This document shows positions 8,456 to 16,943 of a stretch of 64,000 nucleotides of DNA, in pieces (position 1 is the stretch's first letter; every line of letters begins with the position of its first letter). A program made the position numbers and the translations under genes. The notes below the pieces were generated by a model, which ran no database searches, was not told the origin of the DNA, and saw only the letters and a program-made list of their open reading frames with translations. The stretch is from Anaerovorax odorimutans DSM 5092 (GTDB taxonomy: Bacteria; Bacillota; Clostridia; Peptostreptococcales; Anaerovoracaceae), in contig NZ_AUFC01000018.1 of the NCBI RefSeq assembly GCF_000426305.1, positions 1 through 64,000 on the forward strand, in the 5' to 3' direction.

Positions 8456-8668
8456 CATAAGAATCCAAGAAAAATTAAAACTATAAGTATTAATTGTAAG
8501 TTAATATATGATTTATTAATAAGGGTCAAAATAATAATTTTGTTATTTTAATATTTTATGTAAATTATAACTTTGTTTTGAAAAAACATATAAAATAACT
8601 AAACTTATTTTTATGAATTTTTAGTATGCCTAAGAGTAATTGTTATTGGAAGGGATACCCAAATCCAC

Positions 8669-8715
8669 TTGACAAAGTAACAACTTATGACGTATAATAA
8701 AGTTGTTACTTTGTC
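8669..8715 (+). promoter_or_regulatory. opuA promoter embedded in a 16-bp-arm inverted repeat
   Basis: TTGACA (8669-8674) and TATAAT (8693-8698) are 18 bases apart. The -35 box overlaps the left arm GACAAAGTAACAACTT (8671-8686), and the perfect right arm AAGTTGTTACTTTGTC (8700-8715) covers the expected start point. Such placement is that of a repressor operator. Osmolyte uptake genes in Firmicutes are often controlled by GbsR/OpcR (MarR-type) repressors, but the regulator is not in the window. Confidence 0.8.
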
Positions 8716-8794
8716 GATTTAAGTTTAGACGATATAATTAAAATGGTTATTAAGTCGAATTTAAGCAACAATAAGTTAACGGAAAGGAAACTAT

Positions 8795-9988
8795 ATGTCC
8801 AAAATAGAAGTAAAGAATTTATATAAAATATTTGGATCAAATCCAAAAAAAATATTACGTTTAGTAGAAGAGGGAAAACGAAAGGAAGAAATATTAAAAT
8901 CAACAGGACATGGAGTAGGTGTAAATAATGCAAATTTCAAAGTTGAAGAAGGAGAAATATTTGTAGTTATGGGACTGTCAGGCAGCGGTAAATCTACTTT
9001 GATTCGTTGCCTAAACAGCTTAATTAAACCAACTTCAGGAGAAATATTGATTGATGGTGAAAATATCGTAGGATGTAACAAAGAAACTCTTTTGAATGTC
9101 AGAAGAAAAAAGATTTCTATGGTTTTTCAAAATTTTGCTTTATTACCTCATCGCAATATTGAAAGTAATGTGGCTTTTGGATTGGAGATTCAAGGCATTA
9201 ATATAGAAGAAAGAAAAAAGAGAGCACAAAAAGCTATAAGCATGGTAGGTCTAGAAGGTTATGAAGATCGTATGCCGTCTGAACTTAGTGGAGGTATGCA
9301 GCAAAGAGTAGGTCTTGCAAGAGCTTTGGCAATGGAATCGGATGTTTTACTAATGGATGAAGCTTTTAGTGCCCTTGATCCTTTAATAAGGAAAGAAATG
9401 CAGGATGAACTTCTTATTTTACAGAATAAAATGCATAAAACAATCATTTTCATTACACATGATTTAGATGAGGCACTTAAACTTGGTGATAGAATAGCCA
9501 TTATGAAAGATGGTGTAATTGTTCAAATTGGTACACCTGAAGAAATTTTAACAAGTCCTGCTGATGGATATGTAAGAGAATTTGTTAAAGATGTTAATCG
9601 TGTAAAAGTAGTTACTGCTTCTACCATTATGAAAAAACCTACTCCTGTTGCTTTAGCAAAGGATAGTGTACGTATAGCAGTGCGAAAAATGCAGGAAGCG
9701 TCTATATCAAGCATTTTTGTATTGGATAAAGAAGGTCGTGTAAAGGGTCTGCTTACTATTGATGATGCTATGGAATTATTAAAATCTGAAAATCATGATA
9801 TGGAAAATGTTTTAAATAAAGATATTTGTACAGTTCCTCCTGATATGTCAATAGAGAATTTACTTCCTTTGGTTATTGATTCAAAATACCCTATAGTAGT
9901 GGTAGATGAAGAAGAAAAAATCATGGGAATTATAATGAAAGTATCTGTTTTGGCAGGTATCAATGGAGAGGAGGGGCAAAATGTATAG
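8795..9988 (+). CDS. opuAA: Glycine betaine/proline ABC transporter, ATP-binding subunit with CBS pair
   Basis: The 397-aa protein carries Walker A GLSGSGKST, Q-loop FQNFALLPH, signature LSGGMQQRVGLARAL and Walker B LLMDEAFSALDP, followed by FITHDLDEAL. The N-terminal extension FGSNPKKILRLVEEGKRKEEI is typical of ProV/OpuAA. Two CBS motifs occupy residues about 280-395; in the OpuA family they sense ionic strength. It is the first gene of opuAA-opuAB-opuAC and starts at ATG 8795 after GGAAAGGAAAC. It overlaps the permease start by 8 bases. Confidence 0.95.
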   Translation: MSKIEVKNLYKIFGSNPKKILRLVEEGKRKEEILKSTGHGVGVNNANFKVEEGEIFVVMGLSGSGKSTLIRCLNSLIKPTSGEILIDGENIVGCNKETLLNVRRKKISMVFQNFALLPHRNIESNVAFGLEIQGINIEERKKRAQKAISMVGLEGYEDRMPSELSGGMQQRVGLARALAMESDVLLMDEAFSALDPLIRKEMQDELLILQNKMHKTIIFITHDLDEALKLGDRIAIMKDGVIVQIGTPEEILTSPADGYVREFVKDVNRVKVVTASTIMKKPTPVALAKDSVRIAVRKMQEASISSIFVLDKEGRVKGLLTIDDAMELLKSENHDMENVLNKDICTVPPDMSIENLLPLVIDSKYPIVVVDEEEKIMGIIMKVSVLAGINGEEGQNV

Positions 9989-10832
9989 ACTTCCTATTGG
10001 AGATTATGTTGAACGTCTCACGGATTGGCTTACTGTAAACTGGGCAGGTTTTTTTGGAGCTATAAAAGAGTTTTTACTTGGTATTATCACAAGCTTTGAA
10101 TGGCTGTTTACAATTATTCCGTTTTATATAATGATTATTTTAATAACTTTACTTGCATGGAAATTGGCAAATAAAGGAGTAGCAATTTTTACACTGGTAG
10201 GCTTACTTATTGTACAGTCCATAGACCTATGGACAGAAACAATGCAAACTTTAGCTTTAGTTATAACTTCAACACTGATAGCTTTAATAATAGGAATACC
10301 TTTGGGAATTTGGATGTCCAGAAGTGAAGCGGCAAATAAAATTATTCGACCTATTTTAGATTTTATGCAGACAATGCCAGCATTTGTATATCTTATACCA
10401 GCTGTATATTTTTTTGATTTAGGAATGGTTCCAGGTGCTGTTGCAACAATTATATTTGCTATGCCTCCTGCTGTAAGATTAACAAATTTAGGTATTCGTC
10501 AAGTGCCGAAAGAAGTAATTGAAGCTTCTAAAGCTTTTGGCTCTACAGATAAACAAATGCTGTTTAAAGTTCAGATTCCTTTGGCAATGCCTACAATATT
10601 AGCAGGATTAAATCAAACTATTATGCTATCCCTTTCAATGGTAGTAATATCAGCTATGATTGGAGCAAGCGGATTGGGAATAACTGTTTTAAAAGGTATT
10701 ACACAACTTAGGGTAGGAGAAGGCTTTGAAGGTGGTTTGGCTGTAGTAATCCTTGCTATGATATTAGATAGAATTACCCAAGGATTAGGACAATCAAAAA
10801 AGAAAATTTCAAAAAGGGAGAATTCTAAGTAG
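9981..10832 (+). CDS. opuAB: Glycine betaine/proline ABC transporter, permease subunit
   Basis: The 283-aa protein is a BPD-type permease with an N-terminal amphipathic region, five or six membrane segments and the EAA loop (EASKAFGSTDKQMLFKVQIPLAMPTILAGLNQ). I place the start at ATG 9981, because a perfect GGAGAGGAGGGG site stands just before it. An in-frame ATG at 9963 would lie upstream of that site. Its start overlaps the end of opuAA, so translation is probably coupled. An intercistronic hairpin (AATAAGCTCC / GGAGTTTATT, about 10850-10877) separates it from opuAC and may set subunit ratios. Confidence 0.94.
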   Translation: MYRLPIGDYVERLTDWLTVNWAGFFGAIKEFLLGIITSFEWLFTIIPFYIMIILITLLAWKLANKGVAIFTLVGLLIVQSIDLWTETMQTLALVITSTLIALIIGIPLGIWMSRSEAANKIIRPILDFMQTMPAFVYLIPAVYFFDLGMVPGAVATIIFAMPPAVRLTNLGIRQVPKEVIEASKAFGSTDKQMLFKVQIPLAMPTILAGLNQTIMLSLSMVVISAMIGASGLGITVLKGITQLRVGEGFEGGLAVVILAMILDRITQGLGQSKKKISKRENSK

Positions 10833-10906
10833 AAGATAAGTAAATAAGCTCCCGTTAAAAGGAGTTTATTATTTATATTATTTTAGAAAAAGAGAGGAGA
10901 GTAGAA

Positions 10907-11797
10907 ATGAAAAAATTATTAATTATGATGCTTATTGGAGTTTTAAGTTTAGGTATTTTTACCGGCTGCGGAGAAACTTCAGATGTTAATGGTGGAAATG
11001 GTGATGATGGAGATAAAACCATTACTCTTGGTTATGTAAATTGGGCTGAAGGTATAGCTATGACAAACCTTGCTAAGGCTATACTTGAAGACAAGTTGGG
11101 TTATGATGATGTTAAACTTACAATGACAGATGCAGCACCATTATTTACATCATTAGCAAGTGGGAATACAGATGCCTTTTTAGATGCTTGGCTTCCTGTA
11201 ACCCATGAAAGTTATATGAAAAAATACGGTGATAAAGTAGAGGATTTAGGTTATAATTTTGAGAATGCAAAAATTGGACTAGTTGTACCTTCTTATGTTG
11301 ATATTAACAGCATTGAAGATCTTAATTCTATGAAAGATGAATTTGACGGGAAAATAGTAGGTATTGACTCTGGTGCAGGTATAATGTCTGCTTCTGAAAA
11401 CGCAATTAAAGAATATGGTTTAGATTACGAATTGATGCCTGGCAGCGGTCCAACAATGACAGCAGCTTTAAAAAAGGCTATAGATAATAATGAACCTATA
11501 GTTGTTACAGGTTGGCAGCCACATTGGATGTTTGCAAAATGGGATCTTAAATTTTTAGACGATCCAAAAGGAGTATATGGAGAAGCTGAGTATATTCATA
11601 CAATTGCAAGAAAAGGTTTATCAACCGATATGCCTGATGTAGCTAACTTCCTAAGTAATTTCTTAATGAGCAGTGAAGAACTTGGAGACTTAATGGGCGA
11701 AATTGAAAATAATAGTGATAAAGATGCTGTTGAAGTTGCAAGAGATTGGATGAATGCTCATGAGGATTTAGTAAATAGTTGGATTGAAGAAAAATAA
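10907..11797 (+). CDS. opuAC: Glycine betaine-binding lipoprotein
   Basis: The 296-aa protein has a lipoprotein signal peptide ending in the lipobox FTGC (Cys at about residue 21), then an acidic Gly-rich linker. The OpuAC/ProX-type binding domain follows. Conserved aromatic cage-type motifs are VNWAEG near the start, AFLDAWLP, and VTGWQPHWMF. It captures betaine outside the membrane for OpuAB/OpuAA. A ribosome site GAGAGGAG precedes ATG 10907. A terminator lies 40 bases downstream and ends the operon. Confidence 0.94.
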   Translation: MKKLLIMMLIGVLSLGIFTGCGETSDVNGGNGDDGDKTITLGYVNWAEGIAMTNLAKAILEDKLGYDDVKLTMTDAAPLFTSLASGNTDAFLDAWLPVTHESYMKKYGDKVEDLGYNFENAKIGLVVPSYVDINSIEDLNSMKDEFDGKIVGIDSGAGIMSASENAIKEYGLDYELMPGSGPTMTAALKKAIDNNEPIVVTGWQPHWMFAKWDLKFLDDPKGVYGEAEYIHTIARKGLSTDMPDVANFLSNFLMSSEELGDLMGEIENNSDKDAVEVARDWMNAHEDLVNSWIEEK

Positions 11798-11835
11798 GAT
11801 ATTTAATTTTATTTACTTATAAATAGAGAATTTTT

Positions 11836-11868
11836 TAGGAAACGTCTTAATAGATGTTTCCTATTTTT
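11836..11868 (+). terminator. Terminator of the opuA operon
   Basis: TAGGAAAC (11836-11843) pairs with GTTTCCTA (11856-11863), with TTTTTG after it. Confidence 0.85.
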
Positions 11869-12317
11869 GTAGTGTCTTTTAGTCAAGCAAATAATCCTTT
11901 TATTAAAAAAGCACATTAATGAATAACAATATTTATTAATATATTTATAAACATTAATCTTAATAACAGAGGTAACTTTAAAATGATGTAACAAAAATAT
12001 ATAAAGGTTATATAGGTGAAAATATTAGATATTTAAAATATTGATAATAAGCTATTATGTAAAATATTTTATTATAAATAATATTAATATAAGAAAAAAT
12101 ACAAAAACTTATGATAATAACTATAAAAATACGAATAATATATTTTATTTTAACCTTTAAATATTGTACAATTGATTGGACAATATAATTAATATTATAT
12201 ATAGAATGGATTATATTATATAAATATAGACGAGATAAGTAAAATTTAGCAGTTTTAATTTATTTTGCTTGTAACTATCATAATAGGTATAATTTATATT
12301 AAATGGAGGAAAATGTT
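11869..12317. other. AT-rich gene-free stretch before thiM
   Basis: About 450 bases of very AT-rich sequence without a credible frame. I looked for a TPP riboswitch (CTGAGA and ACC-CTTTGAACCTGAT-type blocks) and found none. The thiM ribosome site GGAGG is at 12305-12309. Confidence 0.5.
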
Positions 12318-13142
12318 ATGTTTAAAACAATAATTGAAAATGTAAAATATAAAACCCCTTTAGTACATTGCATAACAAATTATGTAACGGTAAATGATTG
12401 TGCGAATATATTGATTGCTTGTGGTGGATCACCTATTATGGCAGATGATTCAAATGAAGTAGAAGATATTACAACTATTTGTAATTCACTTGATATAAAT
12501 CTTGGCACCTTAAATGAAAGAACGATTATATCCATGGTAAAAGCAGGAAAAAAAGCTAATGAGTTAAATCATCCAATAGTATTAGATCCTGTAGGAGCAG
12601 GAGCTTCTAAATTTCGTACAGATGTTACTTTGAAATTATTAGAAGAAGTTAAATTTTCGGTTATTAGAGGAAATATTTCTGAAATTAAGACTATATCACA
12701 AGGCAGCGGAACAACAAAAGGTGTGGATGCTGATGTGAGTGATAAAGTAACAGAAGAAAATTTAGATGAAGCAGTTATTTTTGCAAAAAAATTGAGCGAT
12801 AAATTAAATACTGTAATTATAATAACAGGAGCTATTGATATTGTTGCGTGCAGTGATAAAGCGTATATTATAAGAAATGGACATGCTATGATGTCAAAGA
12901 TTACAGGCAGTGGATGTATGCTTACAGCTGTTATTGCTGCATATATAGGAGCAAATAAAGACAATATTTTTGATGCTGCAGCTGCAGCTGTCTGCGTAAT
13001 GGGACTATGTGGAGAAATAGCTTATAAATATGTTGAAGAAAATAAAAGAGGCACATCTACTTTTAGAACTATTCTTATTGATGAAATGAGTAAGATAAAT
13101 GAAAAGGATGCAGAAAGAGGTATGAAAATTGAAATTAGATAA
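12318..13142 (+). CDS. thiM: Hydroxyethylthiazole kinase
   Basis: The 274-aa protein shows the ThiM start pattern (PLVHCITNYVTVNDCANILIACGGSPIMADD), the LDPVGAGAS segment and the ATP-site Gly loop MSKITGSGCMLTAVIAAY. It phosphorylates thiazole alcohol for thiamine salvage. I use ATG 12318 because GGAGG stands 9 bases before it; an in-frame ATG at 12303 would overlap that site. It leads a tight operon with thiE, a HAD phosphatase and thiD. The 3' end overlaps the thiE start by 14 bases. Confidence 0.95.
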   Translation: MFKTIIENVKYKTPLVHCITNYVTVNDCANILIACGGSPIMADDSNEVEDITTICNSLDINLGTLNERTIISMVKAGKKANELNHPIVLDPVGAGASKFRTDVTLKLLEEVKFSVIRGNISEIKTISQGSGTTKGVDADVSDKVTEENLDEAVIFAKKLSDKLNTVIIITGAIDIVACSDKAYIIRNGHAMMSKITGSGCMLTAVIAAYIGANKDNIFDAAAAAVCVMGLCGEIAYKYVEENKRGTSTFRTILIDEMSKINEKDAERGMKIEIR

Positions 13143-13770
13143 ATCAAGCATGTTGTTATATGCAGTAACCGACCGCAAATGGCTTTTAGATAATTCTCTA
13201 AAAGAACAAGTAGAGCAAGCAATAAAAGCAGGCGTAACGTTTGTTCAATTAAGAGAAAAAGATTTGAATGATAAGGAATTTATTCAAGAAGCTGAAAACA
13301 TAAAGAAAATTACTGATAAATATAACATTCCATTTGTAATTAATGATAATCTTGAAGTTGCATTAAGTTGTGGTGCGGATGGAGTTCATGTTGGCCAAAG
13401 TGATATGAAAGCCAGTGATGCAAGAAATAAATTAGGAAAAGATAAAATTTTAGGAGTATCAGTGCAAACTGTTCAGCAGGCACTTGAAGCAGAAAAAAAT
13501 GGTGCAGACTATTTAGGAGTTGGTGCAGTATTTTCTACAACAACAAAAGCTGATGCAAATAATGTCTCATTTGCAACATTGAAAGAAATTTGTGATGCAG
13601 TATCTATACCTGTTGTAGCTATCGGAGGAATTAATAAGGATAATATAATGCAATTAAAAGGAAGTAATGTTGACGGCGTTGCAGTGGTATCTGCTATATT
13701 TGCAGAAAGAGATATATATAATTCAACTAAAGAACTTTACAAATTAACTTGTGAAATGGTGAAAAAATGA
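13129..13770 (+). CDS. thiE: Thiamine-phosphate synthase
   Basis: The 213-aa TIM-barrel protein has the ThiE motifs LYAVTDR, VQLREKD, FVINDNLEVAL, DGVHVGQSD, LGVGAVFSTTTK and VVAIGGI. It joins thiazole phosphate and HMP pyrophosphate. The start is TTG 13129 with AGAGG 8 bases upstream, inside the thiM end, so translation is probably coupled. It ends in a 4-base ATGA overlap with the HAD gene. Confidence 0.95.
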   Translation: MKLDKSSMLLYAVTDRKWLLDNSLKEQVEQAIKAGVTFVQLREKDLNDKEFIQEAENIKKITDKYNIPFVINDNLEVALSCGADGVHVGQSDMKASDARNKLGKDKILGVSVQTVQQALEAEKNGADYLGVGAVFSTTTKADANNVSFATLKEICDAVSIPVVAIGGINKDNIMQLKGSNVDGVAVVSAIFAERDIYNSTKELYKLTCEMVKK

Positions 13771-14408
13771 ATTTAAAAGGTATAATCTTTGATTTAGATG
13801 GAACACTTCTTGATTCCATGGAACTTTGGAGTACTATCGGTGAAAAGTATCTGAAATTAAAAGGATATAAGGCAAATAAAGATTTACAGCAAACATTAAA
13901 AACTATGAGTTTAATACAAGCAGCACAATATTTTCGTAAAACTTATGGGATTACAGATAGTGAAGAAATGATTATTAAGCAGATAGATGAGCTTGTAGAA
14001 ATTGGATATTATAAAGAGATTCCATTAAAAAAAGGTGTTCTTTCACTTCTTAATAAATTACATAATAAAGACATAAAAATGTGCATTGCTACGGCAACGG
14101 ACAAACATTTAGCTGAAGCAGCATTAAAAAGACTTGATATATTGGGTTATTTTTGTGGAGTTTTAACTTGCAGTGAAGTGGGCTTTGGAAAGGATAGACC
14201 GGAAATTTTTCGTAAAGCGTTGAAATTGCTTAATACAGATATAAATGAGACTGTTATAATCGAGGATAACCTTCATGCAATAAAAACAGCAAAATCAGCT
14301 GAGTTTATGGTATATGGAGTGCATGACAAATTTTCTGAAAAAGATTCCAAGCAAATTAGATTGGTAGCAGACAAATATTTTATTACACTGGAAGATTGGG
14401 AGATATAA
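13767..14408 (+). CDS. HAD-family phosphatase in the thiamine salvage operon
   Basis: The 213-aa protein is a subfamily I HAD hydrolase of the beta-phosphoglucomutase type: motif I FDLDGTLLDSM, a helical cap, motif II around CIATATDK and motif IV VIIEDNLHAIKTA. It overlaps thiE by 4 bases and is followed after two bases by thiD, so it belongs to the operon. A role in dephosphorylating thiamine phosphate or an HMP/thiazole phosphate is a guess from context. The fold is firm; the substrate is unknown. Confidence 0.85.
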   Translation: MNLKGIIFDLDGTLLDSMELWSTIGEKYLKLKGYKANKDLQQTLKTMSLIQAAQYFRKTYGITDSEEMIIKQIDELVEIGYYKEIPLKKGVLSLLNKLHNKDIKMCIATATDKHLAEAALKRLDILGYFCGVLTCSEVGFGKDRPEIFRKALKLLNTDINETVIIEDNLHAIKTAKSAEFMVYGVHDKFSEKDSKQIRLVADKYFITLEDWEI

Positions 14409-14410
14409 AT

Positions 14411-15196
14411 ATGAAAAAAATATTAACAATAGCAGGCTCAGATTGCAGTGGAGGAGCAGGAATACAGGCGGATATTAAAACAATAACAGCTCATAAGGCT
14501 TATGCTATGAGTGTAATTACTGCATTAACTGCGCAAAATACCACAGGTGTTTATGATATTATGGAAGCAACACCACAATTTGTGGCAAAACAATTGGATT
14601 GTATTTTTACAGATATTCGCCCTGACGCAGTAAAAATTGGTATGGTATCTAATAAGGAGATTATAACAGTAATTGCAGATAAACTTATAGAATATAAAGC
14701 AGAGAATATTGTAGTTGATCCTGTTATGATATCCACGAGCGGAAGCAAGTTGCTAAATGACGATGCTATGTTAGCATTAAAAGAAAGACTATTGCCAACT
14801 GCAAATCTTATAACACCGAATATTCCTGAGGCAGAAAGTTTAAGTGGGCTACTTCTTATAGATAAAAAAGAAGATATGGTTTCTGCTGCTGAATTAATAT
14901 CCAAAACAGGCAAATATGACATCCTAATTAAAGGTGGTCATCTAAGAAACGGTGCCCATGATTTACTTTTGAGCAATAGTCAAATATACTGGTTTAAGCA
15001 AAATAAAATTGATAATCCAAATACCCATGGTACAGGCTGTACCTTATCTTCAGCTATAGCATGTAATCTTGCTTTTGGATATTCTATGAATCAAAGCATA
15101 GAAAATGCAAAAGAATATATTACAGGTGCGATTTCTAACAGATTAGATTTAGGAAAGGGCAGTGGACCTCTTAATCATTGTTATAATATAAAATAA
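14411..15196 (+). CDS. thiD: Hydroxymethylpyrimidine (phospho)kinase
   Basis: The 261-aa ribokinase-fold protein has ILTIAGSDCSGGAGIQADIKT at the start, DPVMISTSGSKLL in the middle, LITPNIPEAE, and the catalytic NTHGTGCTLSSAIA loop near the end. It makes HMP pyrophosphate in two steps. The start is ATG 14411 after GGGAG; the longer in-frame ATG at 14396 lies inside the HAD gene without a site. It ends the salvage-only operon. No ThiC/ThiG/ThiS is seen. It is convergent with the abfD-like gene, seven bases away, with no terminator between. Confidence 0.95.
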   Translation: MKKILTIAGSDCSGGAGIQADIKTITAHKAYAMSVITALTAQNTTGVYDIMEATPQFVAKQLDCIFTDIRPDAVKIGMVSNKEIITVIADKLIEYKAENIVVDPVMISTSGSKLLNDDAMLALKERLLPTANLITPNIPEAESLSGLLLIDKKEDMVSAAELISKTGKYDILIKGGHLRNGAHDLLLSNSQIYWFKQNKIDNPNTHGTGCTLSSAIACNLAFGYSMNQSIENAKEYITGAISNRLDLGKGSGPLNHCYNIK

Positions 15197-15203
15197 AAAT
15201 ATT

Positions 15204-16676
15204 TTATTCTTTATCTGGCTCAGCTTCGTCTGCATCAATTTTGGCAATGACTTTAGCTAATCGTTTCTTATGCTCAAGATTACCTAATCTTGCAATCATA
15301 ATTCTTTGAGCCTGTGGAGAACCGGCTCCGTGTAAAGATTCTGTTCTATATCCAACTGCTCCGGTACCAAGAGTTAAATTTTCAATAAGCCTCATAATTC
15401 TCATACGATGTTCAGTTGGAACAGATTCTACACCTTTAAGATATTTTTTAACATAATGTCCGATTTCTTTACTTCTCAAGTCTTTTTCTGATGGTTGTGT
15501 AACCATAATACCACCAGCAAGATCTTCTGCGAGTCTTGATATTTCATAAGGAAATCTTGTAACATTTTGCTTACATACATTTGCTAATAATAAATCAATA
15601 AGATAAGCACCAGAAGGAGTTTCCACACCTTCATATGAACAAGCAAGGGCACATGCAAACATTGTTTCATTCAAATGTGTCATTTCAATGAGTTTATCTC
15701 TGACATGAGAAGCTCTAGCTACACCGTTATAATCTGCTGCAAGTCCTGCTGCACCAATTAATACATCACTAACACCACATTTGCAAGCATAACTTGGCCT
15801 GTGATGACCGCTGAATCTTTCTACTAAAGGAATAACAAATTCAGTTTCACCGTCTAAAAATATTCTTTCATTTGGAACAAATACATGATCAAAGACAACA
15901 AGTCCTTCTTGTCCACCGAACATACTGTTTCCTACATCAATTTCTGATCCTTCCAATTTTCTTGTATCACATGATTGACGTCCATAAATTATAGTAATAC
16001 CAGGTGTATTAGTTGGTACTGCAAATGATATAGCATAATCTTTATCTTCAGGTTTCATTGCTATTGTTGGCATACATAATACTTCTTGAGAATTACATAT
16101 TCCTGTTTGGTGGGCTTTACATCCGTTTACGATGATTCCATTTTCAGTTCTTTCCACTACATGAAGATATAAATCAGGATCAGCTTGCTGACTAGGTGAT
16201 AATCCTCGATCTCCTTTAACATCAGTCATAGCACCATCAACTACTATATCTTCCTTTTGAACGTATTTTACGAATTTTACAATGTTTTCAAAATAATTTG
16301 TCTTATATTTTTTATCTACCTCAAATGCAACACTATATACTGCGTTCATTCCATCTTGTCCAACGCATCGCTGAAAACAACATGCAGTTTTTTGACCAAG
16401 CATTCTTTGACGTTTTACCTTTTGTACTAAATCATCTGTACTTTGGAAAATATGATTATAAAAATTAATTTTCTCTCCTGTTAAATGAGATTTTGTAGTC
16501 ATTAAATCTTCATACATAGGATCTAAAGCTAAATCATGAGTTAAAGCTACAGCATTTAGAGAGGGAATGATTATTGGATGGTCAACAGGTGATTTGATTT
16601 TTTCTCCAAACATATATACATTTAAATTTAAATTTCTAATACTTTGGATGTAATCTTTTGCATTTCTTATTGACAT
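15204..16676 (-). CDS. abfD: 4-hydroxybutyryl-CoA dehydratase / vinylacetyl-CoA isomerase
   Basis: The 490-aa protein belongs to the HpaB/AbfD flavoprotein family. In AbfD a 4Fe-4S cluster is held by three Cys and one His. Here the segments CCFQRC (about residues 99-104) and HHRPSYACKC (about 291-300) lie where those ligands are expected, which separates it from simple HpaB hydroxylases. Further marks are TNTPGITIIYGRQS and SGAYLIDLLLANVCK. The dehydratase serves 4-aminobutyrate or succinate-to-butyrate fermentation. The start is ATG 16676 behind AAGGAG. No CoA-transferase or dehydrogenase partner is beside it. Confidence 0.85.
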   Translation of the reverse strand: MSIRNAKDYIQSIRNLNLNVYMFGEKIKSPVDHPIIIPSLNAVALTHDLALDPMYEDLMTTKSHLTGEKINFYNHIFQSTDDLVQKVKRQRMLGQKTACCFQRCVGQDGMNAVYSVAFEVDKKYKTNYFENIVKFVKYVQKEDIVVDGAMTDVKGDRGLSPSQQADPDLYLHVVERTENGIIVNGCKAHQTGICNSQEVLCMPTIAMKPEDKDYAISFAVPTNTPGITIIYGRQSCDTRKLEGSEIDVGNSMFGGQEGLVVFDHVFVPNERIFLDGETEFVIPLVERFSGHHRPSYACKCGVSDVLIGAAGLAADYNGVARASHVRDKLIEMTHLNETMFACALACSYEGVETPSGAYLIDLLLANVCKQNVTRFPYEISRLAEDLAGGIMVTQPSEKDLRSKEIGHYVKKYLKGVESVPTEHRMRIMRLIENLTLGTGAVGYRTESLHGAGSPQAQRIMIARLGNLEHKKRLAKVIAKIDADEAEPDKE

Positions 16677-16943
16677 TTTTAGATTCTCCTTTCATATAAA
16701 TCTTTTTAAGATTGCATTTTTATTGTGTCCAAAACTGGAAATTTAAATCATAAAATTAATATAAATCAAGCATTTTATTCTTCTAAAATTTTCTTTTTTA
16801 TAGTCATAATTTTATAAAATATGTTATTATATTCTAGAGGAAAATTTATTAAAGCAAAATTATAAATATGCACTAAAAAAATAATAATGATTATATCAAG
16901 CTTACATATATTGTAATTCAATAATGTGAAAAGGAGTGAATAA

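Noticed and set aside
12569-12964. 131-codon minus-strand frame opposite thiM
   Set aside because: Antisense shadow of a well-recognised gene with no ribosome site or family motif.
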